Source of the DNA: Flavobacterium aquiphilum
GTDB taxonomy: Bacteria > Bacteroidota > Bacteroidia > Flavobacteriales > Flavobacteriaceae
Direction of reading: 5' to 3'
Assembly (NCBI RefSeq): GCF_027111335.1
Contig: NZ_CP114288.1
Location: 620,001-684,000 of the forward strand
DNA length: 64,000 nt
The notes under the pieces are model-generated. The model was not told the DNA's origin. It made no database searches and saw nothing but the letters and a program-made list of their open reading frames with translations. Below are positions 54,215 to 63,645 of this stretch, piece by piece. The first letter of the stretch is position 1. Every line of letters starts with the position of its first letter. The position numbers were made by a program, and so were the translations under genes.

Positions 54215-54811
54215 TTAGAAAATATAACCAAATCCTATATGCAGATAAGGGATGTATTGATTTCTTTCATAGTCACCATCTACATTTTGTATATTGCCAT
54301 TTGTAGAATTAGCTTTTATATAAACTATTCTGTATCCTAATCCTAAAGCGGTCTCGTATGTAAAATGGTTGTCTATTTGTCGTTTTATACCCCAAGTAGG
54401 GATAATGCCTAAATCGGCTATTTTGGTTACGTTATCGGGTAAATTAATCACAAACCAATCTGGGTGATAACTTGTCTTAATTGAAATGTAATTTCCACTA
54501 TTGTTAGCTGTATTTCGTCCTCTAGAATTCCTTTTGGCTAAATTGTAATAGTATCTTGGTTCAAGTGTTAGGACTGGTTGAAGAATAAAACCAGTATTTT
54601 TGTAATGATCACCAACCAGAAAATCGTTTTCTAAACCAATCTCGCTTCTTAATGCGATACTAGTAGACAATCTGAATTCATTGTTTGCCCAGATACCTAC
54701 TTTTGAACCAAAACCAGTGTATATTCCAAAAATTGATTTCTCAACTTTGCCATCTTGAGCATTTGCATTTGCACCCAATGCAATTATTAGAAATACAAAT
54801 AATTTTTTCAT
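54215..54811 (-). CDS. Predicted outer-membrane beta-barrel protein, 198 aa
   Basis: Signal peptide MKKLFVFLIIALGANANAQD, then alternating strands with aromatic ends: 'SIFGIYTGFGSKVGIWANNE', 'LSTSIALRSEIGLENDFLVG', 'FILQPVLTLEPRYYYNLAKR', 'TYETALGLGYRIVYIKANST' and the end 'YIPYLHIGFGYIF'. The last residue Phe and the strand pattern fit a small 8-stranded porin-like barrel (OmpW/OprF N-domain size). No specific family can be named. It is the only gene in its neighbourhood, upstream of no operon partner. Confidence 0.8.
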   Translation of the reverse strand: MKKLFVFLIIALGANANAQDGKVEKSIFGIYTGFGSKVGIWANNEFRLSTSIALRSEIGLENDFLVGDHYKNTGFILQPVLTLEPRYYYNLAKRNSRGRNTANNSGNYISIKTSYHPDWFVINLPDNVTKIADLGIIPTWGIKRQIDNHFTYETALGLGYRIVYIKANSTNGNIQNVDGDYERNQYIPYLHIGFGYIF

Positions 54812-54868
54812 TATAATATGATTGGATTTTTTTAATCTCAGATGTATTTGTCTTGTAGGGTTTAAATG

Positions 54869-54899
54869 AAAAAGACCATCATTTCTGATAGTCTTTTTT
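54869..54899. terminator. Terminator downstream of the tRNA-Asn pair
   Basis: AAAAAGACCATC and GATAGTCTTTTT (54869-54899) form a stem with one mismatch and a six-base loop, with T/A runs on both sides. It begins 1 base after the tRNA 3' end in the minus direction, so it probably ends the tRNA transcript; it could also work on the other strand. Confidence 0.8.
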
Positions 54900-54900
54900 G

Positions 54901-54974
54901 CTCCCCCTCTTGGGCTCGAACCAAGGACCCTCTGATTAACAGTCAGATGCTCTAACCAACTGAGCTAAGGAGGA
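54901..54974 (-). tRNA. tRNA-Asn (GTT), copy 2
   Basis: 74 nt. Acceptor TCCTCCT/AGGGGGA with discriminator G, D-arm GCTC...GAGC, anticodon arm TCTGA-CTGTTAA-TCAGA with anticodon GTT, variable loop GGGTC, T-arm CTTGG-TTCGAGC-CCAAG. CCA is not encoded. The sequence is identical to the copy at 55012-55085. Confidence 0.97.
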
Positions 54975-55011
54975 ATCACCTTAAAAGGTCAATATGTTTG
55001 CTAAAAAGTTG

Positions 55012-55085
55012 CTCCCCCTCTTGGGCTCGAACCAAGGACCCTCTGATTAACAGTCAGATGCTCTAACCAACTGAGCTAAGGAGGA
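55012..55085 (-). tRNA. tRNA-Asn (GTT), copy 1
   Basis: 74 nt, same structure and identical sequence to 54901-54974; it is the first of the tandem in the direction of transcription, 37 bases upstream of the second. CCA is not encoded. Both would be in one precursor ended at 54869-54899. Confidence 0.97.
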
Positions 55086-55168
55086 AGTTGCTGTTCTTTT
55101 TAGCGAGTGCAAATATAATCGAATTTTTGCTTTGACAAAAATATTTTTACTCTTTTTTACAACTATTT

Positions 55169-56512
55169 TTATTTGCCCATTATTGCCTTGTAAATATCGT
55201 TTCCGTTGGCAAACAAAAGCAATGAGATAAGGAGTACAAAACCAACCATTTGGGCGTTTTCAAGGAATTTGTCGCTTGGTTTTTTACCGCTTACAATTTC
55301 AAATAATAAAAACATTACATGTCCTCCGTCAAGTGCAGGAATAGGTAATAAGTTCATTACTCCAAGCATAATTGATAAAATTGCAGTGATGCTCCAGAAA
55401 ACTTCCCAACTCCATGAACTTGGAAAAATGTTATAAATGGCATGGAAACCTCCCACTTGTTTGTAAGCTTTGGTTTCAGGATTGAAAATCATTTTCAATT
55501 GTTTACCATATCCAACCAATTGATCTTTTCCTTTTTCGATTCCAAAAGGAATAGATTCTAGGAAGCTGTAGCTTTGATGAGTAATTTTATAATATCCTAG
55601 TTTTTCTAGAGAATCAAGACCTAAGCCACCAAGTTGAACACCAAGTTTTCCTTCTTTATTTACTTTTAAGTCTAAAGTTATTTGTTTTTGATCTCTTAAA
55701 ACTACTGCAGAAATTGATTTGTTTTTATTGTTTTCCAAAATAACTTTGGCTTGATCCAGGTATTTTGTAGTCTGCCCATTTAGTGACAAAAGAATATCTT
55801 TTGGTTTTAGGTTTTGATTTGCCGATTCATCAGCTATATTACCAATAACAAATGGGATTCTGATACTTGCCAATGGTTCTTTTTCAAATTTTGACAATTG
55901 GTCAACAAAATCATTAGGCATTTTTATAGTTTGCTGAGCGCCGTTTCTTTCGATAACCACTTCTTTTGCTAAAATAACTTTTGAGTTGATTTCTTTATCA
56001 AAACGAATGATTTTTTCTCCGTCAACAGCAACGATTTTGTCCCCTGATTTGAATCCGGCATTGATCATTGCCTGATTTTCTATTAAAAGACCGTCTTTCA
56101 TGTCGGCATTTGAAATATAGGAATCCCCGTAAGCATAAGCCATACCAATATATATGATGAAAGCAAGAATGAAATTTACCGTTACTCCTCCCAACATGAT
56201 AATCAAACGTTGCCAAGCTGGTTTGGATCTGAATTCCCAAGGTTGCGGAGGCAAAGCCATTTGTTCTTTGTCCATGCTTTCGTCAATCATTCCGGATATT
56301 TTCACGTAACCACCCAGAGGCAACCAACCGATTCCGTATTCTGTTTCGCCAATTTTCTTTTTTAGAAGGGAATATTTTACGTCAAAAAACAAGTAAAATT
56401 TCTCGACTCTGGTTTTGAATGCTTTTGCAGGAAGAAAATGCCCTAATTCGTGAAGTATGATAAGTAACGATAAGCTCAATAAAAATTGAGAAAGCTTGAT
56501 AACTATTTCCAT
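55169..56512 (-). CDS. rseP: RIP site-2 metalloprotease RseP
   Basis: 447 aa. Zinc membrane protease. HELGH is at residues 21-25 in the first membrane helix, and the third zinc ligand is in 'NLLPIPALDGGHVMFLLFEI' near the C-terminus. Two PDZ-like regions are in between (about 130-210 with 'MINAGFKSGDKIVAVDGEKI', and 'NQNLKPKDILLSLNGQTTKY'). It cleaves membrane-anchored substrates such as anti-sigma factors, and removes remnant signal peptides in E. coli; the substrate here is unknown. It is transcribed toward the tRNA-Asn pair. Confidence 0.97.
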   Translation of the reverse strand: MEIVIKLSQFLLSLSLLIILHELGHFLPAKAFKTRVEKFYLFFDVKYSLLKKKIGETEYGIGWLPLGGYVKISGMIDESMDKEQMALPPQPWEFRSKPAWQRLIIMLGGVTVNFILAFIIYIGMAYAYGDSYISNADMKDGLLIENQAMINAGFKSGDKIVAVDGEKIIRFDKEINSKVILAKEVVIERNGAQQTIKMPNDFVDQLSKFEKEPLASIRIPFVIGNIADESANQNLKPKDILLSLNGQTTKYLDQAKVILENNKNKSISAVVLRDQKQITLDLKVNKEGKLGVQLGGLGLDSLEKLGYYKITHQSYSFLESIPFGIEKGKDQLVGYGKQLKMIFNPETKAYKQVGGFHAIYNIFPSSWSWEVFWSITAILSIMLGVMNLLPIPALDGGHVMFLLFEIVSGKKPSDKFLENAQMVGFVLLISLLLFANGNDIYKAIMGK

Positions 56513-56711
56513 TTTTTAATTTTCGGTTCTTTAATGACGGACAAAAATAGTATTTTCTGTTTTATTATTTGTGCTATATTTATTGGAACCCTTTTAAATG
56601 TTTGTTAATTAATGAATTTTCGTTTCTATTGTCCGCTTAGAACAATAACTTTACTAGATAAAACCTTAATTTTAACACTGTATTGCTTAAATTATTAATA
56701 CCCTTTTGTTT

Positions 56712-57785
56712 ATGGCATCAAAATTATTTTCTTCTCTTCAAATAAAAAGCATCACACTCAAAAACAGAATCGTAATTTCACCAATGTGCCAATATTCAGC
56801 AGAGGATGGCTTTGCGAATGATTGGCATTTGGTTCATCTTGGCAGCCGTGCAACTGGTGGTTCTGGTTTAATTATTCAAGAAGCAACAGCCGTTTCTCCT
56901 GAAGGCAGAATTTCTCCTGAAGATTTGGGATTGTGGAGTGATGAGCATATCGAAAAATTACAGTCGATCACCAAATTTATTATTAGCCAGGGCTCGGTGC
57001 CGGGAATTCAATTGGCGCATGCTGGAAGAAAAGCTAGTGTTTCGGCTCTATGGCTTGGTAATAAAAAATTAGATTTCGATCAAGGTGGATGGCAAACTGT
57101 TTCTTCAAGTGCGATTCCATATCATGATGGTGAGCCTTTTTTGCCAAAGGAATTAGATAAAGACGAAATTAATAAACTAGTTTCTGATTTTAAACAAGCA
57201 ACAAAAAGAGCGGTAAAAGCAGGTTATCAAGTGCTGGAAATTCATGCGGCGCACGGTTATTTGCTGCATCAGTTTTTGTCTCCTTTGACCAATTCCAGAA
57301 CTGATGAATATGGGGGATCTTTCGAAAACAGAATCCGATTTGCATTAGAAATCGTTGATGCAGTACAGTCAGAATGGCCATCAGATTTGCCTTTGTTTGT
57401 TCGAATTTCAGCTACAGACTGGGCAGATGGCGGATGGAATGTTGAAGAATCGGTTCAACTTTGTAAAATTTTGAAAGAGAAAGGAGTTGATTTAATTGAT
57501 GTTTCTTCGGGCGGATTGGTGTCGTATCAGCAAATTCTTGTTGGGCCCAGTTATCAGGTTCATTTTGCAGAAAAAATAAAAAAAGAAATAGGAATATTAA
57601 CGGGGGCAGTTGGTTTAATAACTACTTCGCAACAGGCCGAAGCCATTGTAGCAGAAGATAAAGCAGATCTTGTTTTGTTTGCAAGGGAATCACTTAGAAA
57701 TCCAAATTTAGGTTTACATTTTGCTCAGGAATTAGGAGATGATGTTCAATGGCCAAAACAATACGAACGGGCAAAAAAACGATAA
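56712..57785 (+). CDS. Old yellow enzyme-type NADPH dehydrogenase (YqjM-like)
   Basis: 357 aa from the ATG at 56712; a TTG 6 bases upstream is unlikely. FMN-dependent ene reductase: 'RIVISPMCQYSAEDGFANDW' carries the Cys near FMN that is typical of the YqjM subgroup, 'IQLAHAGRKAS' and 'EIHAAHGYLLHQFLSPLTNS' carry the His pair region, and 'RTDEYGGSFENRIRFALEIV' is the family signature. The C-terminal 'LVLFARESLRNPNLGLHFAQ' ends the barrel. Physiological substrate unknown. It has its own intergenic region and no operon partners. Confidence 0.95.
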   Translation: MASKLFSSLQIKSITLKNRIVISPMCQYSAEDGFANDWHLVHLGSRATGGSGLIIQEATAVSPEGRISPEDLGLWSDEHIEKLQSITKFIISQGSVPGIQLAHAGRKASVSALWLGNKKLDFDQGGWQTVSSSAIPYHDGEPFLPKELDKDEINKLVSDFKQATKRAVKAGYQVLEIHAAHGYLLHQFLSPLTNSRTDEYGGSFENRIRFALEIVDAVQSEWPSDLPLFVRISATDWADGGWNVEESVQLCKILKEKGVDLIDVSSGGLVSYQQILVGPSYQVHFAEKIKKEIGILTGAVGLITTSQQAEAIVAEDKADLVLFARESLRNPNLGLHFAQELGDDVQWPKQYERAKKR

Positions 57786-57896
57786 GAATAACTTTTAAAA
57801 TTTAAATTTAATTTTGGAACCATTAAAAGAGTAAGTTTCAAACTTGTTTTTCTTAATGTTTTAAAAGAAATTATATAGAAATCATTGTAAATATAA

Positions 57897-58943
57897 ATGC
57901 AAATGCAAAAAATCAAAACAGCGCTGTTGTCATACGGGATGTCAGGAAAAGTTTTCCATGCTCCTTTTTTAGATATTCATTCCGGGTTTGAATTGCTTGG
58001 TTCTTGGGAAAGAAGCCAAAAATTAATTCAAGTGGATTACCCTTATGCAAAAAGTTATCCTACGCTGGAAGCACTGCTTCAGGATGATGTCGATTTGGTT
58101 ATTGTGAATACTCCTGTAGGAACTCATTTTGAATATGCAAAACAAGTTCTGCTTGCCGGGAAACACGCTGTGGTTGAAAAAGCTTTTACTACGACTGTTG
58201 CCGAAGCTCAGGAACTGAGGGATTTGGCTAAAGAAAAAGGAGTGAAACTTTCGGTTTTCCAAAATAGAAGATGGGACAGCGATCTTAAAACCGTTCAAAA
58301 GGTTCTTTCGGATAATGTGTTGGGTGAATTGGTGGAAGCCGAATTTCATTTTGACCGATACAATCCAGTTTTGAGCCCAAAAGTGCATAAAGAAACCGCT
58401 AATCCGGGCGCTGGAGTTTTGAAAGATTTAGGGCCGCACATAATTGATCAGGCTTTGTATTTGTTTGGGGTTCCACAAAGTGTTTTTGGCGATATCCGTA
58501 TTACTCGTGAAAATTCTTTAGTTGATGATTGGATTGATATTTTGCTTTTCTATTCGGATTTCAGAGTGCGATTGAAAGCAGGTTTTTTTGTTAGGGAAGC
58601 CAATCCTGCGTATGTTGTTCACGGTAAAAAAGGTTCTTTTTTGAAACATCGTGGCGATGTACAGGAAGATGAGTTAAAACTTGGAAAGAAACCAAATTTT
58701 ACTACTTGGGGTGCAGAAGCTCCGGGTTTTGAAGGATTGTTGCATACGGAGATAGAAGGAAGAATTGTAAAAGAAAAAGTGCCAACCTTGCACGGAAATT
58801 ATTTTGACTTTTTTGAAGGTGTTTATCAATCAATTGCAAATGATTTACCGGAACCGGTATCAGCACAAGATGGTGTTAATGTAATGCGAATTATTGAAGC
58901 GGTAATCGAAAGTAGTGAGCAAAAGAAAGTTGTTGATTTGTAA
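57897..58943 (+). CDS. Gfo/Idh/MocA-family oxidoreductase
   Basis: 348 aa. The N-terminal Rossmann region reads 'KTALLSYGMSGKVFHAPFLD', which replaces the classical GxGxxG by GMSG-type residues as in YdgJ-like members of this family. Then 'DLVIVNTPVGTHFEYAKQVL' and 'GKHAVVEKAFTTTVAEAQEL' contain the E-K-A/P block that holds the catalytic Lys. 'VLKDLGPHIIDQALYLFGVP' is the C-terminal domain signature. A NAD(P)-dependent sugar or polyol dehydrogenase; substrate not determinable. Separate from neighbours by 111 bases upstream and 415 downstream. Confidence 0.93.
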   Translation: MQMQKIKTALLSYGMSGKVFHAPFLDIHSGFELLGSWERSQKLIQVDYPYAKSYPTLEALLQDDVDLVIVNTPVGTHFEYAKQVLLAGKHAVVEKAFTTTVAEAQELRDLAKEKGVKLSVFQNRRWDSDLKTVQKVLSDNVLGELVEAEFHFDRYNPVLSPKVHKETANPGAGVLKDLGPHIIDQALYLFGVPQSVFGDIRITRENSLVDDWIDILLFYSDFRVRLKAGFFVREANPAYVVHGKKGSFLKHRGDVQEDELKLGKKPNFTTWGAEAPGFEGLLHTEIEGRIVKEKVPTLHGNYFDFFEGVYQSIANDLPEPVSAQDGVNVMRIIEAVIESSEQKKVVDL

Positions 58944-59358
58944 GTTTTGGGTAGTGGGAAAAATGCTCAATTTCTCCTCCTAAGTTCTATTTTTAAAATC
59001 AAATTAATCTGTGTAAATCTGCCTAATCTGCATGAAAAAAATAAGCACGCAGACTTCGCAGATTTTTTTGTATGCTTTTAAAAAAGCAAAAATGTTTCCC
59101 TCTGAGCCCCGATTACTTCGTCAATTCGCTTCGCTCGTGTGAAACGAAAATCCTCCCTGACAGGGGTTCGGTCAGGGAGATTGTAGTGGATAGCGGGCTC
59201 CATTTTTCTAAAAAAGCCAAATCTTTTCGCTTCGAAAATAAATAATTAAGGTTCAACTTATAAACAATAACGTTGTATTAAGCAGTTTGCCTAAAAATGT
59301 TAAAATTACACACATTGATTTTGTAATTTTGCAAACACAATTTTAAAATAGAGAAGGT
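58944..59358. repeat. 415-base intergenic stretch with inverted repeats
   Basis: AATCTGC (59025-59031) and GCAGATT (59058-59064) followed by T's is a terminator-like hairpin after the oxidoreductase gene. GAGCCCCG (59104-59111) with CGGGCTC (59194-59200) encloses an inner stem CTCCCTGAC (59153-59161) / GTCAGGGAG (59171-59179), so 59104-59200 can fold into a branched structure. Its GGATAGCGGGCTCC end is shared with the hmgA-hpd gap. TAATTTTG at 59324-59331 is a -7-like element for the MFS gene. No gene is seen. Confidence 0.5.
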
Positions 59359-60606
59359 TTGCAGTATTTTAATTTTATAGGCAGGTACAAAGCCAAAGGA
59401 AAATACAAGAAAACATATCGGGATGTCAAGGAATCTTATTTATTCAGGATTCGTTGGGCAGTTTCGTCTTTTTATTTTGGTATGGGTTTGTGTTTTTCCA
59501 GCTGGGCAAGCCGAATACCAACAATCAAAGCTGCATTACATTTAAGCGATGGTCAACTTGGAACAATATTGTTTGCTTTGCCTGTAGGACAGTTGACGAT
59601 GATGTTTTTTTCCGGAAAATTAGTTACCCGTTTTGGGAGCCATCGTACTTTGCCTTTTGCTATTTTGATGTATGCCTTTAGTTTGACCAATATGGGTTTG
59701 GCTCAAAATGCTTGGCAATTGGCTCTTGGATTGGTTTCTTTTGGGATATCAGGAAATTTAACAAATATATCGGTAAACACTCAAGGAATTTATACCGAGG
59801 GGCTTTTCAGGAGAACCATTATGACTTCCTTTCACGGAATGTGGAGCTTGGCTGGATTTACAGGAGCTTTGGTCGGACTTGGGATGCTTGCTTTGAAAAT
59901 AGGAACTTATACTCATTTTTTAATTGTGGCTTTTGTGGTAGCATTATTGGTTGCTATTAATGTCAAATACTTAATAAGAGCTAAAGAAACAGTTCGCCCC
60001 GAAAAGAAAAAAAGATTCAGAAAGCCCGATAAGTCTTTAATTTTATTAGGGATTATCGGTTTTTGCAGTATGGCCAGTGAAGGGATTATGTTTGATTGGA
60101 GTGGAGTGTATTTTAAAGATATTGTTAGAGCACCAGGGCCTTTAATCGTTGTGGGATATACTTCTTATATGATCATGATGGCCAGTGGACGATTTTTTGG
60201 GGATCGTTTAATTAATAATTTTGGTCGAAAGAAAGTTATGCAAATTAGTGGTATCATGATTTCGACAGGATTGTTTAGCGCAGTATTTTTCCCGTATATT
60301 ATCCCTTGTACACTTGCCTTTATGGTTGTGGGATTGGGTGTTTCGACTATTATTCCAACTCTTTACAGTATTGCAGGAAAGCATCCAACTATTCCGACCG
60401 GAGAAGCATTGACTGCCGTTTCGAGCGTTAGTTTCTTGGGCTTTTTGATGCATTGCCTGTTATTGGCCATATTGCTGAACTTTTTAGTTTGCGATTTTCC
60501 TTTGCTTTTATTGGAATTTTTGGCTTTTTCATCGCTTTTATGGTTAGCCGAATTAAAGCAATCGAATAAAAAAACAAGAAAATATTTCTTTTTTATAATT
60601 ACTTAA
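59359..60606 (+). CDS. MFS transporter (YbjJ-like), C-terminus apparently frameshifted
   Basis: 415 aa as read, from a TTG; no in-frame ATG exists before 'FYFGMGLCFSSWASRIPTIK', a family signature. Ten or more membrane segments are seen, with 'LHLSDGQLGTILFALPVGQL' and 'SGRFFGDRLINNFGRKKVMQ'. After FLGFLM (ends 60450) the frame gives an untypical Leu-rich tail ending KKTRKYFFFIIT. Reading from 60450 in the next frame gives ALPVIGHIAELFSLRFSFAF then IGIFGFFIAFMVSRIKAIE and a stop at 60567-60569, which is the expected end of such a transporter. A single missing base near 60449-60451 explains it. Either a true frameshift or a sequencing error. Confidence 0.85.
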   Translation: MQYFNFIGRYKAKGKYKKTYRDVKESYLFRIRWAVSSFYFGMGLCFSSWASRIPTIKAALHLSDGQLGTILFALPVGQLTMMFFSGKLVTRFGSHRTLPFAILMYAFSLTNMGLAQNAWQLALGLVSFGISGNLTNISVNTQGIYTEGLFRRTIMTSFHGMWSLAGFTGALVGLGMLALKIGTYTHFLIVAFVVALLVAINVKYLIRAKETVRPEKKKRFRKPDKSLILLGIIGFCSMASEGIMFDWSGVYFKDIVRAPGPLIVVGYTSYMIMMASGRFFGDRLINNFGRKKVMQISGIMISTGLFSAVFFPYIIPCTLAFMVVGLGVSTIIPTLYSIAGKHPTIPTGEALTAVSSVSFLGFLMHCLLLAILLNFLVCDFPLLLLEFLAFSSLLWLAELKQSNKKTRKYFFFIIT

Positions 60607-60788
60607 TAGTTTTTTTCATAAGTTTATGACCTGAGTTTCGATTTAATACTTTTTTATTGAATTGAAATTCAGGATACCACATTTTATTTAGGTTTTCACA
60701 TCTTTTTCAAAGACATTTTTATCCTTTTTGAACAAATCTAATTTTTTGAATACACAGTAGATGTATTCAATAAGTTTACAAAATAGAT

Positions 60789-63626
60789 ATGGGTAAATTT
60801 TGGTTAGGAATACTTTTTTTATTGAAGCTATCTTTTGTCTTTTCCCAAAAACCAACGGGGATTAAGGGAAAAATTATTGATTCTAAGAGCCAAAAGCCAT
60901 TGGAAAATGTAGTGGTAACAATTGCAAACACGCAGTTGATGCAACTTACTTCAAATGATGGTGTTTTTGGTTTTTATGCTGTTGCACCCGGAAATCAATT
61001 ATTGCTTTTGCGCAGTCAGGGGTTTAAAGATTTGATACTTACGGTTGCGGTTATCCAAGACCAAATGTTGGATTTGGGTGCCATTCCCTTAGATGATAAT
61101 CAAACATCAGAACAGCAAACAGGTATAATTACTTTACTCGAAAGTGATTTGAGTGATGACAACAGCGGTTCCGAAAGTACCTCGGGACTTTTACAATCTT
61201 CGAGAGATGCGTTTCAGCAGGCGGCCGCTTTCAATTGGGGACAGGCTCGGTTTAGGATTCGGGGATTGGATAGTCAATATGCGACAACGATGATCAATGG
61301 CGTTACGATGAATAAACTCTTTGATGGGAGACCACAATGGGGCGATTGGGGCGGATTGAACAATGTGGTCAGAAATCAGGAATTTACTATGGGTTCTTTT
61401 CCTTCGGATTATGCGTTTGGGGGTATTTTGGGTACTCAGGAAATCAATACCCGTGCTTCGATTTACAGGCCAGGAACTACTTTGTCTTTCTCGGGAACCA
61501 ATACCAATTATGATTGGCGTATGGTGGGAACTTACGCTTCGGGGATGAACAATAAAGGTTGGGCTTTTGGGGTTTCAGCAGGGACACGTTGGGCTGAAGA
61601 AGGTTATTTTGAGGGGACCAATTATAATGCTTTAGCTGGTTTTATTAGTGTCGAAAAAAAGATAAACGACCATAATTCCCTAAATTTTTCCGGATTTTAC
61701 ACCCCAAATTCCAGAGCCAAGAATTCCCCAAATACTGCCGAAGTAACTGATTTGACAAACGATAAGTACAATTCCTATTGGGGTTGGCAGGACGGTAAAA
61801 AGCGAAATGCGCGGATAAAAACCATTGAAGAACCCATTTTGATGCTGAATCATTTTTGGAATAATGGTGATAGTTCTACACTCAATTCAAGTTTAACCTA
61901 TCAATTTGGGAAAATCACAAACAGCAATATTGACTATCAAAACGGCAATAGCCCCGATCCCACTTATTACAGGAAAATGCCGAGTTATTACACTTCAATG
62001 TATGCGCCGGACAATGGGGAGTTTTCGGGAGCATTTATCCCTGATTATGAGGAAGCGGAGAAAAGCAAAGAACAATTTCTAGCCAATAGTCAAATCGATT
62101 GGAATGCGCTGTATTATGCTAATCAGGATCCGGTTTTGGATACCAATGGAAAAATTATTGGTTATGCTCCCGCCAAAAGTAATTATGTTTTGTATGAAGA
62201 CCATACCGATGATCAAACAATAACGGCCACTTCTGTTTTCAATACTCAAATGAGCGATAATCTTTTCTTGACGGCAGGCGGTTTTTATAGTCATCTAAAA
62301 TCCCATAATTACCAGCAATTGACTGATTTATTAGGAGGTTTGTATTTTGATGACATTGATGTTTTTTACAATGGGAATCAGGCGCAGTCCGATTTGAATC
62401 ATCCCGACAGACAGGTTGTGGAGGGCGATATTTATGGTTACAATTTTAATTATTTTGCTAATACTTTAAACCTGTTTACCAACTTTAAATTTACTTACGA
62501 TAAAATCGATTTTTATTTGGCACAGAATTTCGTTAGTACCAATTATCAGCGGGAAGGTTTGTATCAAAACGGACTTTATCCAACCAATTCTTTTGGCAAA
62601 AGTGAGAAAGTGCAATTTGAGAATTTTGGTTTCAAAGGCGGAATCCTTTTCAAAATTTCGGGTAGGCAACAGGTGAATTTTAACGGTGCTTATCTTTCCA
62701 ATGCGCCGACAATGAGGAATACTTTTCCGAATTCTCGCTTGAATAATTCGGTTGTTAATGGATTGGAAAGTGAAAACATATGCAGTTTGGATGCAAGTTA
62801 TTTTTTTAGAACTCCAAAGTGGCAAACCCGTTTCACACTTTTTTATGCCAAAATAAAGAACATCACGCAAACTTCATTCTTTTATGCCGAAGGGATTTTT
62901 GATGATGGAGATGGATATGCAAATACCGATGCATTTGTAAGTCAGACCTTGACACATTTGGACAAGAAGAATTTAGGAGCTGAGTTCAGTTTTCAATATC
63001 AATTGAGTCCAACGCTAATGATTAATTTTTCAGCTTTTTATGGTCAGTTTACTTTTGACAGCAACCCGAATGTTACTATAACCAACGATGCACAAGCCAC
63101 TACTGAAAATCCCAATCCCACATTTGATTTTGGAACATCAACTTTAAAAAATTACAATCAGGCGGGAATGCCACAGCAGGCAGTTGCTTTGGGAATTGAA
63201 TACAGAGATCCCAAATATTGGTGGATTGGTGCCAATATCAATTATTTGGCCGAAAGTTTCATAGATATTTCTCCTATTTCCAGGACGGATACATTTTATA
63301 AAAATCCGGCAAGCGGTTTCAATTTTCCCGAAGCTTCAGAGGAAAGAGCCAGAGAGTTATTGAAACAGGAAGAATTTGACCCAATCACTTTGTTAAACAT
63401 TTCGGGAGGGAAATCTTGGAAAATAAAGGGAAAGAACATCGGGCTTTTTGCATCGATAAACAATGTTTTGGATATCAGCTACAAAACAGGTGGATACGAG
63501 CAGGCCAGAAATGCCAATTTCAGACAACTCAATCAGGATGTTTCCAGTGGCACTCCCAATTTTGGCAACAAATATTTTTATCGTTACGGCAGGACTTATT
63601 TTGTAAACCTGTACATCAATTTATAA
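60789..63626 (+). CDS. TonB-dependent receptor with carboxypeptidase-regulatory N-domain (second)
   Basis: 945 aa. Signal peptide MGKFWLGILFLLKLSFVFSQ, then a carboxypeptidase-D-like domain (GIKGKIIDSKSQKPLENVVV, TSNDGVFGFYAVAPGNQLLL), an acidic linker, and a plug with 'RFRIRGLDSQYATTMINGVT' and 'QEFTMGSFPSDYAFGGILGT'. The barrel ends 'RYGRTYFVNLYINL'. The following lipoprotein gene starts 19 bases after the stop, a pairing seen in Bacteroidota for receptors with a DUF5689 partner. Substrate unknown; there is no SusD homologue next to it in the visible part. Confidence 0.95.
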   Translation: MGKFWLGILFLLKLSFVFSQKPTGIKGKIIDSKSQKPLENVVVTIANTQLMQLTSNDGVFGFYAVAPGNQLLLLRSQGFKDLILTVAVIQDQMLDLGAIPLDDNQTSEQQTGIITLLESDLSDDNSGSESTSGLLQSSRDAFQQAAAFNWGQARFRIRGLDSQYATTMINGVTMNKLFDGRPQWGDWGGLNNVVRNQEFTMGSFPSDYAFGGILGTQEINTRASIYRPGTTLSFSGTNTNYDWRMVGTYASGMNNKGWAFGVSAGTRWAEEGYFEGTNYNALAGFISVEKKINDHNSLNFSGFYTPNSRAKNSPNTAEVTDLTNDKYNSYWGWQDGKKRNARIKTIEEPILMLNHFWNNGDSSTLNSSLTYQFGKITNSNIDYQNGNSPDPTYYRKMPSYYTSMYAPDNGEFSGAFIPDYEEAEKSKEQFLANSQIDWNALYYANQDPVLDTNGKIIGYAPAKSNYVLYEDHTDDQTITATSVFNTQMSDNLFLTAGGFYSHLKSHNYQQLTDLLGGLYFDDIDVFYNGNQAQSDLNHPDRQVVEGDIYGYNFNYFANTLNLFTNFKFTYDKIDFYLAQNFVSTNYQREGLYQNGLYPTNSFGKSEKVQFENFGFKGGILFKISGRQQVNFNGAYLSNAPTMRNTFPNSRLNNSVVNGLESENICSLDASYFFRTPKWQTRFTLFYAKIKNITQTSFFYAEGIFDDGDGYANTDAFVSQTLTHLDKKNLGAEFSFQYQLSPTLMINFSAFYGQFTFDSNPNVTITNDAQATTENPNPTFDFGTSTLKNYNQAGMPQQAVALGIEYRDPKYWWIGANINYLAESFIDISPISRTDTFYKNPASGFNFPEASEERARELLKQEEFDPITLLNISGGKSWKIKGKNIGLFASINNVLDISYKTGGYEQARNANFRQLNQDVSSGTPNFGNKYFYRYGRTYFVNLYINL

Positions 63627-63645
63627 ATTTTTAAAATAGAAGAAG

